From Oceanicaulis alexandrii DSM 11625 (GTDB lineage Bacteria; Pseudomonadota; Alphaproteobacteria; Caulobacterales; Maricaulaceae), in contig NZ_ATUP01000001.1 in the NCBI RefSeq assembly GCF_000420265.1, forward strand, positions 2,046,001 through 2,110,000: 64,000 bases of DNA, written 5' to 3'. Below, piece by piece: positions 1 through 12,748 of this stretch (position 1 is its first letter; every line of letters begins with the position of its first letter). The notes beneath the pieces are model-generated. The model was not told the origin of the DNA, searched no databases, and saw nothing but the letters and a program-made list of their open reading frames with translations. The position numbers and the translations under genes are program-made.

Positions 1-1
1 C

Positions 2-168
2 AGCCGCACCTCTCTGCCGGGCGTGTATGCGGGCGGCGACGCCGTGCGCGGCGCCTCCCTGGTGGTCTGGGCTGTGAAAGACGGCCTGGACGCCGCTGAG
101 ACCATCCACGCCGATCTGATGGCGGGCGCGCGCTCTGCGCAGGCGCAGCCGATTGCGGAGCCAGCCGA

Positions 169-172
<4 letters not shown>
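2..172 (+). CDS. gltD: Glutamate synthase small subunit, C-terminal end (partial)
   Basis: The frame open from the window edge ends in TGA at 170-172. It encodes about 56 residues with the segment GVYAGGDAVRGASLVVWAV, which matches the conserved C-terminal FAD/NADPH-domain end of GltD, where the GGD motif contacts FAD. GltD passes NADPH electrons to the large subunit, which reduces 2-oxoglutarate plus glutamine to two glutamates. Its stop overlaps the gltB start as ATGA at 169-172, so the two subunits are translationally coupled. The gene order gltD-gltB is the reverse of the E. coli order. The rest of the gene lies outside the window. Confidence 0.9.
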
Positions 173-4673
<4,501 letters not shown>

Positions 4674-4677
<4 letters not shown>

Positions 4678-5633
4678 GCGGGGTCAGCGTCCCGCCGCAC
4701 GGCGCCAGGGGCGTGACCGAACTGGCGTTTGAAGGCGCGGCTGAACGCGGCTTCAGAGCTGTAGCCCGCAGCTTCGGCGATCTCGATCATCGGGGTGCGT
4801 GTGTCTGACAGGGCGCGATGGGCCAGATGCAGCCGCCATTGGGTGAGATAGCTGATGGCGGATTGGCCCAGTTGTTCGGTGAAACGCGCGGCGAAGATCG
4901 AGCGCGACAGCCCGGCTTCGCGCGCGAGCGCCTCTAATGTCCAGTCACGTTGCGGCTGGTCATGAAGCGCGGTGAGGGCGCGGCCCAGATGCGGATCGCG
5001 CAGGGCGGCCAGCCAGCCGGTCTGCGCGCGGGTTTCAGTCGCGAGCCAGCTGCGGACCAGCTGGATCACCAGCACATCGGTCAGGCGCGTGATCACCGCT
5101 TCGCCGCCCGGTGAGAGCTGTTCGGATTCCCGCGCGATGATCGCCAGCGTGGAGGTGATCCAGCTGTCTTCCGCCTCCGCGCCTCTTGAGACGATCAGCC
5201 TGGGCAGATGCGCCATCAATTGCGCGCCCAGAACCTGATCAAAGCGCACCACGCCATAAGTGATGCGCGCACGCGGGCCGGGGCCGTCCAGCGTCAGGGT
5301 CTCATACCTCTGGCTCAGCGGCGTCACGTCCAGCTTGTCCAGCGGGACCCTGTCAGCCTCAGGATCGCTGAAAAGGTCATGGCGCACGCCGTTGGGAATA
5401 AGCGCCAGATCGCCTGCTTTCAGCAGAACAGGCGCTTCGCCGTCCAGCTGCAGCTGACAAGCGCCGTCGAGGACGATGGCGATCAGAGACAAGCCCTCAA
5501 ACGCGGGCAGGGCGATGCCCCAGGGCGCCGCCATGTCGGTCTGGCAATACAAGGTCCCCGTCAGCTTCAGCTGATCAAGCAGAGCCGTCAGCGGATCGGG
5601 TCGGGGGCGAGGGTCTGTGTTGGGCGTGCTCAT
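4674..5633 (-). CDS. AraC-family transcriptional regulator with cupin sensor domain
   Basis: This is a 319-residue AraC/XylS-type regulator. The N-terminal part (about residues 20-190) looks like the cupin sensor of the AraC_binding/Cupin_6 group, with PVLLKAGDLALIPNGVRHDL. The C-terminal 100 residues form the double helix-turn-helix, including LEALAREAGLSRSIFAARF and IAEAAGYSSEAAFSRAFKRQFG. I place the start at the ATG at 5633 (MSTPNTD), because the longer open frame runs into the divergent promoter region. It is divergent from a DUF4345 membrane protein 101 bp away, the usual arrangement for a regulator and its target. The ligand is unknown. Confidence 0.88.
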
Positions 5634-5734
5634 GAAAACCCCGGACGGAGGGTCAATTTTCTCGGATGGACGAGCATGGCCTGTTCGCAACGGCGAATGC
5701 AATCTCCACCCGGCTTTTGGACAGGAGAAACGCC

Positions 5735-6157
5735 ATGAACACACACGGGATTATTCGCGCACTGCTCGGGATCAACGGCGTCGTGCTGACAGGGGTCGGA
5801 GCCATGCTGATCTCCGACCCGCACGCCATGTTTGCGCTGAACGGGGTGACGCTCAGTTCCGATCCCAATTTGCTCAGCGAATTGCGCGCGCCGGGCGGCG
5901 GCTTGGCCCTGGGCGGCGGTTTTGTGCTGGCATCAGCCGCCTTGGGGCTCTGGACGAGAGCGGCGAGCGGAGTGAGCGCCCTCATTCTGCTCGGCTGGGC
6001 GCTGGGGCGCTTGGTCTCTATCGCCATTGACGGCATGCCCGATGCCAGCTTGCTCGCTGCTTTCGGGATCGAACTGGTCCTGGGCTTCGCCAGCGTCTGG
6101 GCGATGGGAGCGCTATCGGAGTCCTCCACACTGGAAGCGGGGCTTAAACCCGCCTAG
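5735..6157 (+). CDS. DUF4345-like small integral membrane protein
   Basis: This 140-residue hydrophobic protein has about four predicted membrane segments and the pattern of the DUF4345 family (early GINGVVLTGVGAMLISDP, then LRAPGGGLALGGGFVL). No biochemical function is known for the family. The start at 5735 is set by the Shine-Dalgarno sequence GGAG at 5724-5727; an upstream ATG at 5666 in the same frame has no ribosome site and would extend into the regulatory region. It is transcribed divergently from the AraC-type regulator, which is the likely controller. A further small membrane protein follows 9 bp downstream, probably in the same transcript. Confidence 0.75.
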   Translation: MNTHGIIRALLGINGVVLTGVGAMLISDPHAMFALNGVTLSSDPNLLSELRAPGGGLALGGGFVLASAALGLWTRAASGVSALILLGWALGRLVSIAIDGMPDASLLAAFGIELVLGFASVWAMGALSESSTLEAGLKPA

Positions 6158-6166
6158 GCTTCGGTC

Positions 6167-6526
6167 ATGACACGCCTTTTGCAGACCCCTTACTGGCTGG
6201 CGGCGGCTTTGCTCGTCATCGGTCTCGCCTGGACCGCCTCGGCGGGCCTTCTGGTGACCACGCACTGGAGCGCGCTGCTCGGGCCCTATGTCGGCACGGC
6301 AGCGCTGATCGGGGTCGGTTTCATCAATCGTGAGCGCTGGCGTGCAGCGCCCACCCTCTGGCGAACGCGCACGAGCCTCGCCGCGCTCGGGGCAGCACTG
6401 GTCAGCGGCGTCATCGCCGCCTTGCTCTTTGGCCCCGCCGTGATCGGCATCGGCCTGCAACTGGGCGGTCTGGTCGGCTTTGTGGGCTTGGCGGTGATGG
6501 CGCGAAAGCTGCCGGGCGCAAGCTGA
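6167..6526 (+). CDS. Small integral membrane protein, unknown function
   Basis: This 119-residue protein is largely hydrophobic, with about four transmembrane stretches (residues 10-30, 37-52, 70-88 and 92-112) joined by an Arg-rich cytoplasmic loop (NRERWRAAPTLWRTRT). I recognise no family. It starts 9 bp after the DUF4345 gene and is probably co-transcribed with it. The ribosome site is weak, consistent with coupling to the gene upstream. The frame is supported by GC-rich third positions and by a hydrophobicity pattern that the overlapping frames lack. Confidence 0.6.
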   Translation: MTRLLQTPYWLAAALLVIGLAWTASAGLLVTTHWSALLGPYVGTAALIGVGFINRERWRAAPTLWRTRTSLAALGAALVSGVIAALLFGPAVIGIGLQLGGLVGFVGLAVMARKLPGAS

Positions 6527-6645
6527 AGCGGTTCTGACCGGAGCCCCACACCCCTGATCTTACCAATGTTTCATTGGCTTTAGCTGAGCCTGTCCGCTCT
6601 GCTGACGGTTGCACCCGCGACACTTGAACAGCATCGGACTACCCC

Positions 6646-7320
6646 ATGACTTTGAGCGCTCTGGCTTTGACCTTCGCCCTGCAGGCGTGCGCCGCCACTG
6701 ACTGCGACGCGCCCTGGCCCGCGCCCATGCGTCAGGCCGAAGGCGCCACACTGTCTTCGTCCTATCAGCCGGACGCGCGCATTGAGTTGCCCGAGACCGC
6801 GGTCTATGCGGGCGGGCGCCGCTGGGCGCTCTATGATGTCGTGGATGCAGAGATGCACCTGTTTGTGGAAGCGGGAGAGGACCGGATCGTGGATCGGCTC
6901 TACTGGATCCAGTTTGAGGCCTATCTGCCGAACCGGCCCGAGGCGAGCTATGACTTTCACCTCTCGGATCTGGAAACGCGCACGCTTGGCGAGGCCGAAT
7001 TCTTCGTTCGGGCCCGTTTCGGAGAGGGCGCGAGCGATGCGCCCGAGCCCGGCTCGGATAACGCCATGATGCGCGCCGTGCTGGCCGAGGCGGGCTACAC
7101 CCTGCCGGCGGAAACCATTAACGCGACGATGAAGCATCTGCTGGACCCCGACACCGCGCGGGAAGAGCTGATGATCATTTATATCGAGGATCTGGAGCCC
7201 ACGGGCTCGACCATGGCCGAGATCATCGAAACCCGCCTTGAGGGACCGCTCTGGGCCGGGCTCTCCCAAGGCGTGCTCGATCGCGCCCAGGAGCGGATCG
7301 CGGTGCGCTCGACCGAGTAG
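6646..7320 (+). CDS. Hypothetical protein, possibly exported
   Basis: This 224-residue protein matches no family I recognise. The N-terminus (MTLSALALTFALQACAA) is hydrophobic and has a lipobox-like LQAC around Cys15, but lacks the usual positive charges before the hydrophobic core, so export is uncertain. The body is acidic, with many Glu/Asp residues and repeated aromatic positions (RRWALYDVV, LYWIQFEAYLP), suggesting a soluble mixed alpha/beta domain. No catalytic motif is evident. A membrane protein gene follows 88 bp downstream on the same strand. The frame is long and free of stops, and its codon use matches its neighbours. Confidence 0.6.
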   Translation: MTLSALALTFALQACAATDCDAPWPAPMRQAEGATLSSSYQPDARIELPETAVYAGGRRWALYDVVDAEMHLFVEAGEDRIVDRLYWIQFEAYLPNRPEASYDFHLSDLETRTLGEAEFFVRARFGEGASDAPEPGSDNAMMRAVLAEAGYTLPAETINATMKHLLDPDTAREELMIIYIEDLEPTGSTMAEIIETRLEGPLWAGLSQGVLDRAQERIAVRSTE

Positions 7321-7408
7321 GACGGGGCGCGGGCGTTTCGTTCGTTTTCCCCATCTGCGACCAACGCCTCATCTGGCGCGGGTCGGCGACACGTTCTAAG
7401 CTCGCCCC

Positions 7409-7774
7409 ATGTTGCAACGTATCAATCATCCCCTGGTCTGGGGCGTTCTGATGATGCTGGCGGGCGCGGGCGGGCTTGTGGCCCAGGGCGCGCTCGCGGG
7501 CGCGGGTTTGCCGGCCTATCTGGCGCTGGGCCTTGCTCTCGTGGTGTTGCCGGTTCTGACCTGGACCTCGCGGGCGCGCTGGCGCGGCGCGGAAGACCGC
7601 GCGCTGGGCCGGATCGTGGTTCTGGCGCTGGCGGTGTACGGGTTGGTCATGGCCGTGATGGCGCTGGTCGTCGGGCAGGTGGGCTATGCGCCCTTCGCCG
7701 GGCTCTTTGTGGGCGGGGCGGTGATGCTGCTGGGGCTGCACTATGTGGCGCTGACCGCGCCGCGCACGGCTTAG
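7409..7774 (+). CDS. Small integral membrane protein, unknown function
   Basis: This 121-residue protein has four predicted membrane helices (about residues 10-30, 36-52, 69-87 and 92-112) with short polar loops, including TSRARWRGAEDRA between helices two and three. I do not recognise the family. Its size and topology resemble the small membrane protein at 6167-6526, but the sequences show no clear similarity by eye. It lies 12 bp upstream of the YgjP-like protease gene and may be expressed with it. Confidence 0.6.
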   Translation: MLQRINHPLVWGVLMMLAGAGGLVAQGALAGAGLPAYLALGLALVVLPVLTWTSRARWRGAEDRALGRIVVLALAVYGLVMAVMALVVGQVGYAPFAGLFVGGAVMLLGLHYVALTAPRTA

Positions 7775-7786
7775 GCGGTCGCCAGC

Positions 7787-8527
7787 ATGGCCGGGCCTGA
7801 CATGCAGATGCGCCAGATCGAGCTGGCCGACCGGGCGCTGATGTACACGCTCAAACGCTCGGCCCGGCGCAAGACGATCGGTCTGAAAGTCAGCGAGGAC
7901 GGCCTGACGGTGACTTTGCCCGTACGCGTGAGCGTGCGCGAGGCGGACGCCGTCGTGCGCGAGAAAGCCTCCTGGGTGATCGACCGGCTGGAGCGACGGC
8001 AAGCGCGCACGCCGCCGGCGCTGAAAGGCGTGGACGGCGAAATGATCGGTTGGCTGGGCGAGGAGTTGCGCCTGACCGTGCGTCCCCATGACAAGGCGCG
8101 CAGCACGGTGATGCGCGAGGCGGAGGCGGTGGTCGTCTGCGTGGACCGCCATCTCGACCCTGCCGGAAGCCGCAAGGCGGTGCTGGCCGCACTGAAACGC
8201 TGGCGCAAGCGTGAGGCGCTCGATCTGATGACGCCCAAGCTTGAGGCCTATGCCGAGGCGCTGGGCGCGAAACGCCCGCGTGTCAGCGTGCGCGAGCAAA
8301 AGGCGCGCTGGGGGTCGTGTTCGTCTGACGGCTCGATCCGCATGAACGCACGCCTGATCGCCTATCCTGAAAGTCTGGTTGATTATGTCTGCGCGCACGA
8401 GGCGTGCCATCTTCTGGTGATGGATCACTCGCCACGCTTTCATCGCTTGCTCGATGAGTTGATGCCGGATCAGCGGCGACGTCAGCGCGCCTTGCGCGAT
8501 ACGCGGCCCGCGGGCGGGGCGTTTTAG
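7787..8527 (+). CDS. YgjP-like (DUF45) zinc metallopeptidase
   Basis: This 246-residue protein belongs to the YgjP/DUF45 family of putative gluzincin-like metalloproteases. The zinc-binding HExxH is present as His204-Glu205-Ala-Cys-His208 in CAHEACHLLVMDHSPRFH, with a downstream histidine in the position of the third ligand. The preceding segment KARWGSCSSDGSIRMNARLIAYP is the family's conserved WGSC block. No signal peptide is visible, so it is probably cytoplasmic. The family's substrates are unknown. It follows a small membrane protein gene by 12 bp. Confidence 0.85.
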   Translation: MAGPDMQMRQIELADRALMYTLKRSARRKTIGLKVSEDGLTVTLPVRVSVREADAVVREKASWVIDRLERRQARTPPALKGVDGEMIGWLGEELRLTVRPHDKARSTVMREAEAVVVCVDRHLDPAGSRKAVLAALKRWRKREALDLMTPKLEAYAEALGAKRPRVSVREQKARWGSCSSDGSIRMNARLIAYPESLVDYVCAHEACHLLVMDHSPRFHRLLDELMPDQRRRQRALRDTRPAGGAF

Positions 8528-8655
8528 TCGCCCTATCCGGGTTGGCGTGATTTTGTCCGTGCAATTCTTCGCTTCGCCACAGCTGCGCCCCATTGACGCC
8601 CTGTGGGGCGGGCGGAGTAGGCTGCATGTTGCAGTACAGCAGGGCGATTTGACCG

Positions 8656-9840
8656 ATGTCCCACGACGAAGAATTTTACCGCGAGCGGCGTTTGCCGCCT
8701 TATGTGTTCGCGGAAGTGAACCGGATGAAGCAGGCCTATCGCTCCGAAGGCCGTGACGTCATTGATTTCGGCATGGGCAATCCTGACCTTGCCCCCGCAC
8801 CGCACATCATCGCCAAGCTCGCCGAAGTCGCCGCGGATCCGCGCGCGCACCGCTATTCCGCCAGCCAGGGCGTACCGTCGCTTCGCAAGGCGCTGGCGCG
8901 CTATTATGAGCGCCGGTTCGATGTGGGGCTGAACCCCGACACTGAAGTGTGCGTGACCTTGGGCTCAAAGGAAGGCCTTGCGAACCTGGCCCAGGCGATC
9001 ACCGCGCCGGGCGATGTGATCCTGGTGCCCGATCCCTCCTATCCGATCCACATGTTCGGCTTCCTGATCGCGGGCGCCGCCGTTCGTCCGGTGGGCTTCA
9101 AGGATCCTGAGGATTTCTTGCGCGAGGCGGTGCATGCCTGCCGCCGCTCGATTCCCGCGCCGTCGGCGCTGGTGCTGAACTTCCCGTCCAACCCGACCGC
9201 GCAGGTGGTCGATCTGGATTTTTACAAGGAAGCGGTGCGGATCGCGAAAGAGAACGATCTCGTTCTCATCTCCGACCTTGCCTATTCCGAGATCTATTTT
9301 GACGGCAATCCGCCGCCCTCCATCCTCGAGGTCGAGGGCGCCAAGGATGTGGCGGTGGAGTTCACCTCCATGTCCAAAACCTATTCCATGCCGGGCTGGC
9401 GGATGGGCTTTGCGGCGGGCTCGGCGCGTCTGGTGGATGCGCTCAAGCGGGTGAAATCCTATCTTGATTATGGCGCGTTCACGCCGATCCAGATCGCGGC
9501 GGTGGCGGCGCTCGACGGGCCGCAGGACCATGTGGCGCAAGCGCGCGAGACCTACAAGAAACGCCGGGACGTGCTGGTGGAGAGCTTTGGCCGCGCCGGG
9601 TTCCATATCCCGAGTCCCCCCGCGACCATGTTCGCCTGGGCGCCGATCCCTGAGCCCTTCGCGCATCTGGGCTCGGTGGAGTTCGCCAAGAAGCTGCTGG
9701 AAGAGACCGATGTGGCGGTGGCGCCGGGGCTGGGATTCGGCGAGCGCGGCGACACCCATGTGCGCCTGGCCGTGGTGGAGAACGAGCAACGTATCCGCCA
9801 GGCCGCCCGCGCCCTGAAAGGCTTTTTCGCCAAGGGCTAA
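8656..9840 (+). CDS. alaC: AlaC-type alanine/glutamate aminotransferase (class I/II)
   Basis: This 394-residue, PLP-dependent fold-type I aminotransferase aligns from memory along its full length with E. coli AlaC (formerly YfdZ), including RLPPYVFAEVNRMK, DFGMGNPD, GSKEGLA, NFPSNPTAQ and FGERGDTHVR. Lys241, in SMSKTYSMPGWR, should form the Schiff base with PLP. AlaC transfers the amino group of glutamate to pyruvate to make alanine; close relatives act in lysine or methionine metabolism, so the exact substrate is inferred. The gene is monocistronic, with its own rho-independent terminator about 10 bp after the stop. Confidence 0.85.
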   Translation: MSHDEEFYRERRLPPYVFAEVNRMKQAYRSEGRDVIDFGMGNPDLAPAPHIIAKLAEVAADPRAHRYSASQGVPSLRKALARYYERRFDVGLNPDTEVCVTLGSKEGLANLAQAITAPGDVILVPDPSYPIHMFGFLIAGAAVRPVGFKDPEDFLREAVHACRRSIPAPSALVLNFPSNPTAQVVDLDFYKEAVRIAKENDLVLISDLAYSEIYFDGNPPPSILEVEGAKDVAVEFTSMSKTYSMPGWRMGFAAGSARLVDALKRVKSYLDYGAFTPIQIAAVAALDGPQDHVAQARETYKKRRDVLVESFGRAGFHIPSPPATMFAWAPIPEPFAHLGSVEFAKKLLEETDVAVAPGLGFGERGDTHVRLAVVENEQRIRQAARALKGFFAKG

Positions 9841-9851
9841 CGCCTTGATTG

Positions 9852-9888
9852 GAAACAGGGTGAACGCAGCATTTACCCTGTTTCTTTT
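9852..9888 (+). terminator. Rho-independent terminator after alaC
   Basis: An inverted repeat pairs GAAACAGGGTGAA (9852-9864) with TTTACCCTGTTTC (9872-9884), a 13-bp stem with one G:T pair and a 7-nt loop, followed by TTTTC. It lies just after the alaC stop and before the TadG-like gene. Confidence 0.8.
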
Positions 9889-9956
9889 CAATGTTTTAAT
9901 AGGGGTAAGCGAAGTCTGGATCCGTTTTGCGCAAGGGCGCGAATAAGGGTCTGGAC

Positions 9957-11225
9957 ATGCGCTCGCTTCTGGCGAAATTTTTCAGCGATGCACGCGGTAA
10001 TGTGGCGATGATGTTCGCCATGCTGCTGGCCCCGATGGTGGTCAGCGTCGGCGGGGCGCTGGACTATTCACGCACCTTCACCATCGGCTCTGAAATCCAG
10101 TCGGCCATGGACGCCGGCACTCTGGCGGCGGCGTCGCTGACCCAGGGCGAAGACCCTGAAACGGTCGTGCGCAATTACATCACCGCCGCCCTGTCAGAAC
10201 ATAACGGCGTGCTGGAGCGGTTGAATGTTCAGGTCAGCTCGGACACGGCGATCAATTCACGCGAGGTGACCGCCGACGCCGTGATCAGCGTGCCGACCTT
10301 GATGCTGGGCCTGATCGGTTATGACGCGCTGACGCTGAACCGCACCTCGGAAGCCAATGAACGGGTGCGCAATCTGGAGATTTCGCTGGTGCTTGATATT
10401 TCGGGCTCCATGGGCGGCTCCAAGATTTCCGCTTTGCGCGACGCTGCCGAAGAGTTTGTCCTGTTGATGATGGACCCTGATCTGGACGGTCTGACCAGCC
10501 TGTCCGTGATCCCCTATAATGGCGGGGTGCGTCTGCCGGCGACAGTCACCAATGACCTTTTGCCGGGCACGCCCAATGATAGCGGCTGCATCGAGCTGGG
10601 GGTCACAGACCCGGTCGAGATGGAGTTGGCGTCTGATGGTTATGACTGGCTGGACTGGCAGGATCGAGACCAGCGCGGCTGGCGGTCGTCTTCATTCTGC
10701 CCGGATCAATCTGAGGCCACGGTGTTTTTAGAGCAGACCCGTTCGGTCTTGCTGGATCTGATCGAAGGGCTCAGTGCAGGCGGGAACACCGGACTTGATC
10801 TGGCGACGGCCTGGGGCGCGCGGGCGCTCGATCCGGTCTGGCGCGGGCGTCTGGGCGGAGATTTTTCGGATCGTCCGGCCGCCTATGACGATACATCCAC
10901 AATGAAAGTTCTGGTGGTGATGACGGACGGCGCCGCCACCGCCCAGTATCGGCGGGCGCAAAACTGGCAAGGCGACTGGTACACTTACGAACTTTACAGC
11001 GCCGCTACGGCGCGCGCGAACATGGAAGCGGCGTGTGACGACGCGGAAACCGCGGGCGTGCACATTTACACCATCGCCTTTCAGGTTTCAGGCTCCACCA
11101 ACCGCACCTTGATGCGCGAATGCGCCAGCAAGACCGAGAACTATTACCAGGTCGAGAGCCTGGACATTTCCTCCGCCTTTAACGCCATTGCAGCGGACCT
11201 CAACAGCCTGCGTCTGGCGCGCTAG
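9957..11225 (+). CDS. TadE/TadG-like pilus-assembly protein with von Willebrand A domain (copy 1)
   Basis: This 422-residue protein has an N-terminal TadE/G-like segment (DARGNVAMMFAMLLAPMVVSVGGALDYSR form), a single membrane anchor used by Tad/Flp pilus-associated proteins. It continues into an extracytoplasmic von Willebrand A domain with a MIDAS metal site (Asp147, Ser149 and Ser151 in DISGSMGGSK, then VVMTDGAAT). I use the ATG at 9957 (AAGGGT ribosome site 7 bp upstream) rather than an upstream in-frame TTG. TadG proteins help anchor or assemble Flp pili in the envelope. The rest of a tad locus is absent here. The next gene is a close paralogue. Confidence 0.85.
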   Translation: MRSLLAKFFSDARGNVAMMFAMLLAPMVVSVGGALDYSRTFTIGSEIQSAMDAGTLAAASLTQGEDPETVVRNYITAALSEHNGVLERLNVQVSSDTAINSREVTADAVISVPTLMLGLIGYDALTLNRTSEANERVRNLEISLVLDISGSMGGSKISALRDAAEEFVLLMMDPDLDGLTSLSVIPYNGGVRLPATVTNDLLPGTPNDSGCIELGVTDPVEMELASDGYDWLDWQDRDQRGWRSSSFCPDQSEATVFLEQTRSVLLDLIEGLSAGGNTGLDLATAWGARALDPVWRGRLGGDFSDRPAAYDDTSTMKVLVVMTDGAATAQYRRAQNWQGDWYTYELYSAATARANMEAACDDAETAGVHIYTIAFQVSGSTNRTLMRECASKTENYYQVESLDISSAFNAIAADLNSLRLAR

Positions 11226-11230
11226 AGTTG

Positions 11231-11247
11231 TTAATCTTTCATAAACC
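11231..11247 (+). promoter_or_regulatory. Possible CtrA-type site (TTAA-N7-TAAACC)
   Basis: TTAA at 11231-11234 is followed after 7 bp by TAAACC, one mismatch from the alphaproteobacterial CtrA consensus TTAA-N7-TTAACC. It lies about 87 bp upstream of the second TadG-like gene. A single near-match is weak evidence; in Caulobacter, pilus genes are CtrA targets. Confidence 0.3.
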
Positions 11248-11333
11248 ATTGTTTTAACTGGTTTTTGGTCTGTTTGTTGCAAGCTCCACCTTCGCATGTT
11301 CCGGCTTGGAACGGTTTTGGCGAAGGCGTTCAG

Positions 11334-12644
11334 ATGCAGGCGCTCCTGAGTTTTCTTTCTGGCTGGTCTTCGGACCGCCGCGGCAATGTGGCCATCATCA
11401 TGGCGCTGTGCTCGGGCGTTCTTGTGACGGCAGTGGGCGGCGCGCTCGATTTTTCACGTAGCGCCACGGTCAGCTCTGAACTGCAAAGCGCTTTGGATTC
11501 CGGCGCCTTGGCGGCGGCGTCCCTGACCCAGGATCGCGCCCCTGCTGATGTGGTGCGCGCCTATGTGGAAGCCGCGCTGGAAGATCATCCGCAATTGCTG
11601 GCGAGCCTTCAGCTGGATGTGAACGCGGACATCTCGCTCAATTCACGCATCGTGACCGCGACCGCCAGCGTTTCCATGCCGACCACCATACTGGGCCTGG
11701 TCGGCATCAACTCTCTCACTCTGGAACACTTCTCCGAAGCCATCGAACAGGTGCGCGATGTGGAGATTTCCCTGGTGCTCGACGTGTCGGGCTCCATGGG
11801 CGGCAGCAAGATCAATGCGCTGATCGATGCGGCGAACGAGTTTGTGGAAATTGTGCTGGCGGCAGATGCGGCGGAACGCACGTCGATCTCTGTCATCCCC
11901 TATAATGGCGGCGTGCGGACGCCGAGCGATGTGAATGACGATCTGATTGACGGGCGCAATAATGAGCGACGCCGGTCAGGCTGTGTCGATATGGGAACAG
12001 ATTATCCGATCGAGATGGAGCTGCCTTACCGGCAGATGGCGTACACGGAGTACAATGGCGATATCCAGTGGAACAATAATCACTCGTCGTTCTGCCCGCG
12101 CAGCAATATGGAATCTGAATTCCTCTCCCAGAATGAGGGGCGTTTGCGCGGCCTGATCAACTCCCTGCGCGCCAGCGGCAATACCGGTCTCGACGTGGCG
12201 ACAATGTGGGGCGCTCGGGCGCTGGACCCGTCCTGGCGCGGGCAACTGGGCGGTAGTTTCTCCGATCGTCCAGCCTCCTATGCGGATCGTGATACGATCA
12301 AGATCCTCGTCGTGATGACCGACGGTGAGGCCACGGCGCAATACCGGACCGAAGAGTATACCTATTACGACTGGCGGGGCCGTCGCCGGACCGGCACGCG
12401 CAGTTATGAGATTTATTCGGCGCGTCAGGCGCGTGAGAACATGGCCGAGGCTTGTGACGTCGCCGAAGAGAACGGCGTGCAGATCTACACCATCGCGTTC
12501 CAACTGAGCGGCGACACCAATCGCGATCTGATGCGCAACTGCGCCAACAAGCCCCAGAACTATTATCAGGTGGAAAATCTCGACATCGCCGAGGCGTTTT
12601 CCTCCATCGCCGCCGACATCAATCGCCTGCGCCTGACCCGTTAA
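11334..12644 (+). CDS. TadE/TadG-like pilus-assembly protein with von Willebrand A domain (copy 2)
   Basis: This 436-residue paralogue of the upstream gene has the same architecture: an N-terminal TadE/G anchor (DRRGNVAIIMALCSGVLVTAV region) and a von Willebrand A domain with MIDAS Asp150 in DVSGSMGGSK and VVMTDGEAT. Many blocks are shared with copy 1, including SVIPYNGGVR, GNTGLD, WGARALDP and YYQVE. It is longer because of a charged insert around residue 345 (TYYDWRGRRRTGTRS). The start at 11334 has GAAGG 7 bp upstream; an in-frame TTG further upstream has no ribosome site. It was probably generated by tandem duplication and may assemble with copy 1. Confidence 0.85.
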   Translation: MQALLSFLSGWSSDRRGNVAIIMALCSGVLVTAVGGALDFSRSATVSSELQSALDSGALAAASLTQDRAPADVVRAYVEAALEDHPQLLASLQLDVNADISLNSRIVTATASVSMPTTILGLVGINSLTLEHFSEAIEQVRDVEISLVLDVSGSMGGSKINALIDAANEFVEIVLAADAAERTSISVIPYNGGVRTPSDVNDDLIDGRNNERRRSGCVDMGTDYPIEMELPYRQMAYTEYNGDIQWNNNHSSFCPRSNMESEFLSQNEGRLRGLINSLRASGNTGLDVATMWGARALDPSWRGQLGGSFSDRPASYADRDTIKILVVMTDGEATAQYRTEEYTYYDWRGRRRTGTRSYEIYSARQARENMAEACDVAEENGVQIYTIAFQLSGDTNRDLMRNCANKPQNYYQVENLDIAEAFSSIAADINRLRLTR

Positions 12645-12748
12645 GAGACAAGAAAAGAAGGGGGCTTGAATATCCCTTGTTTCCTTGCGGTTGAAAAACA
12701 TGGCGTCTCAGACTTCATTGTGTCCTGAAATTCACAATGGAGTCACAG

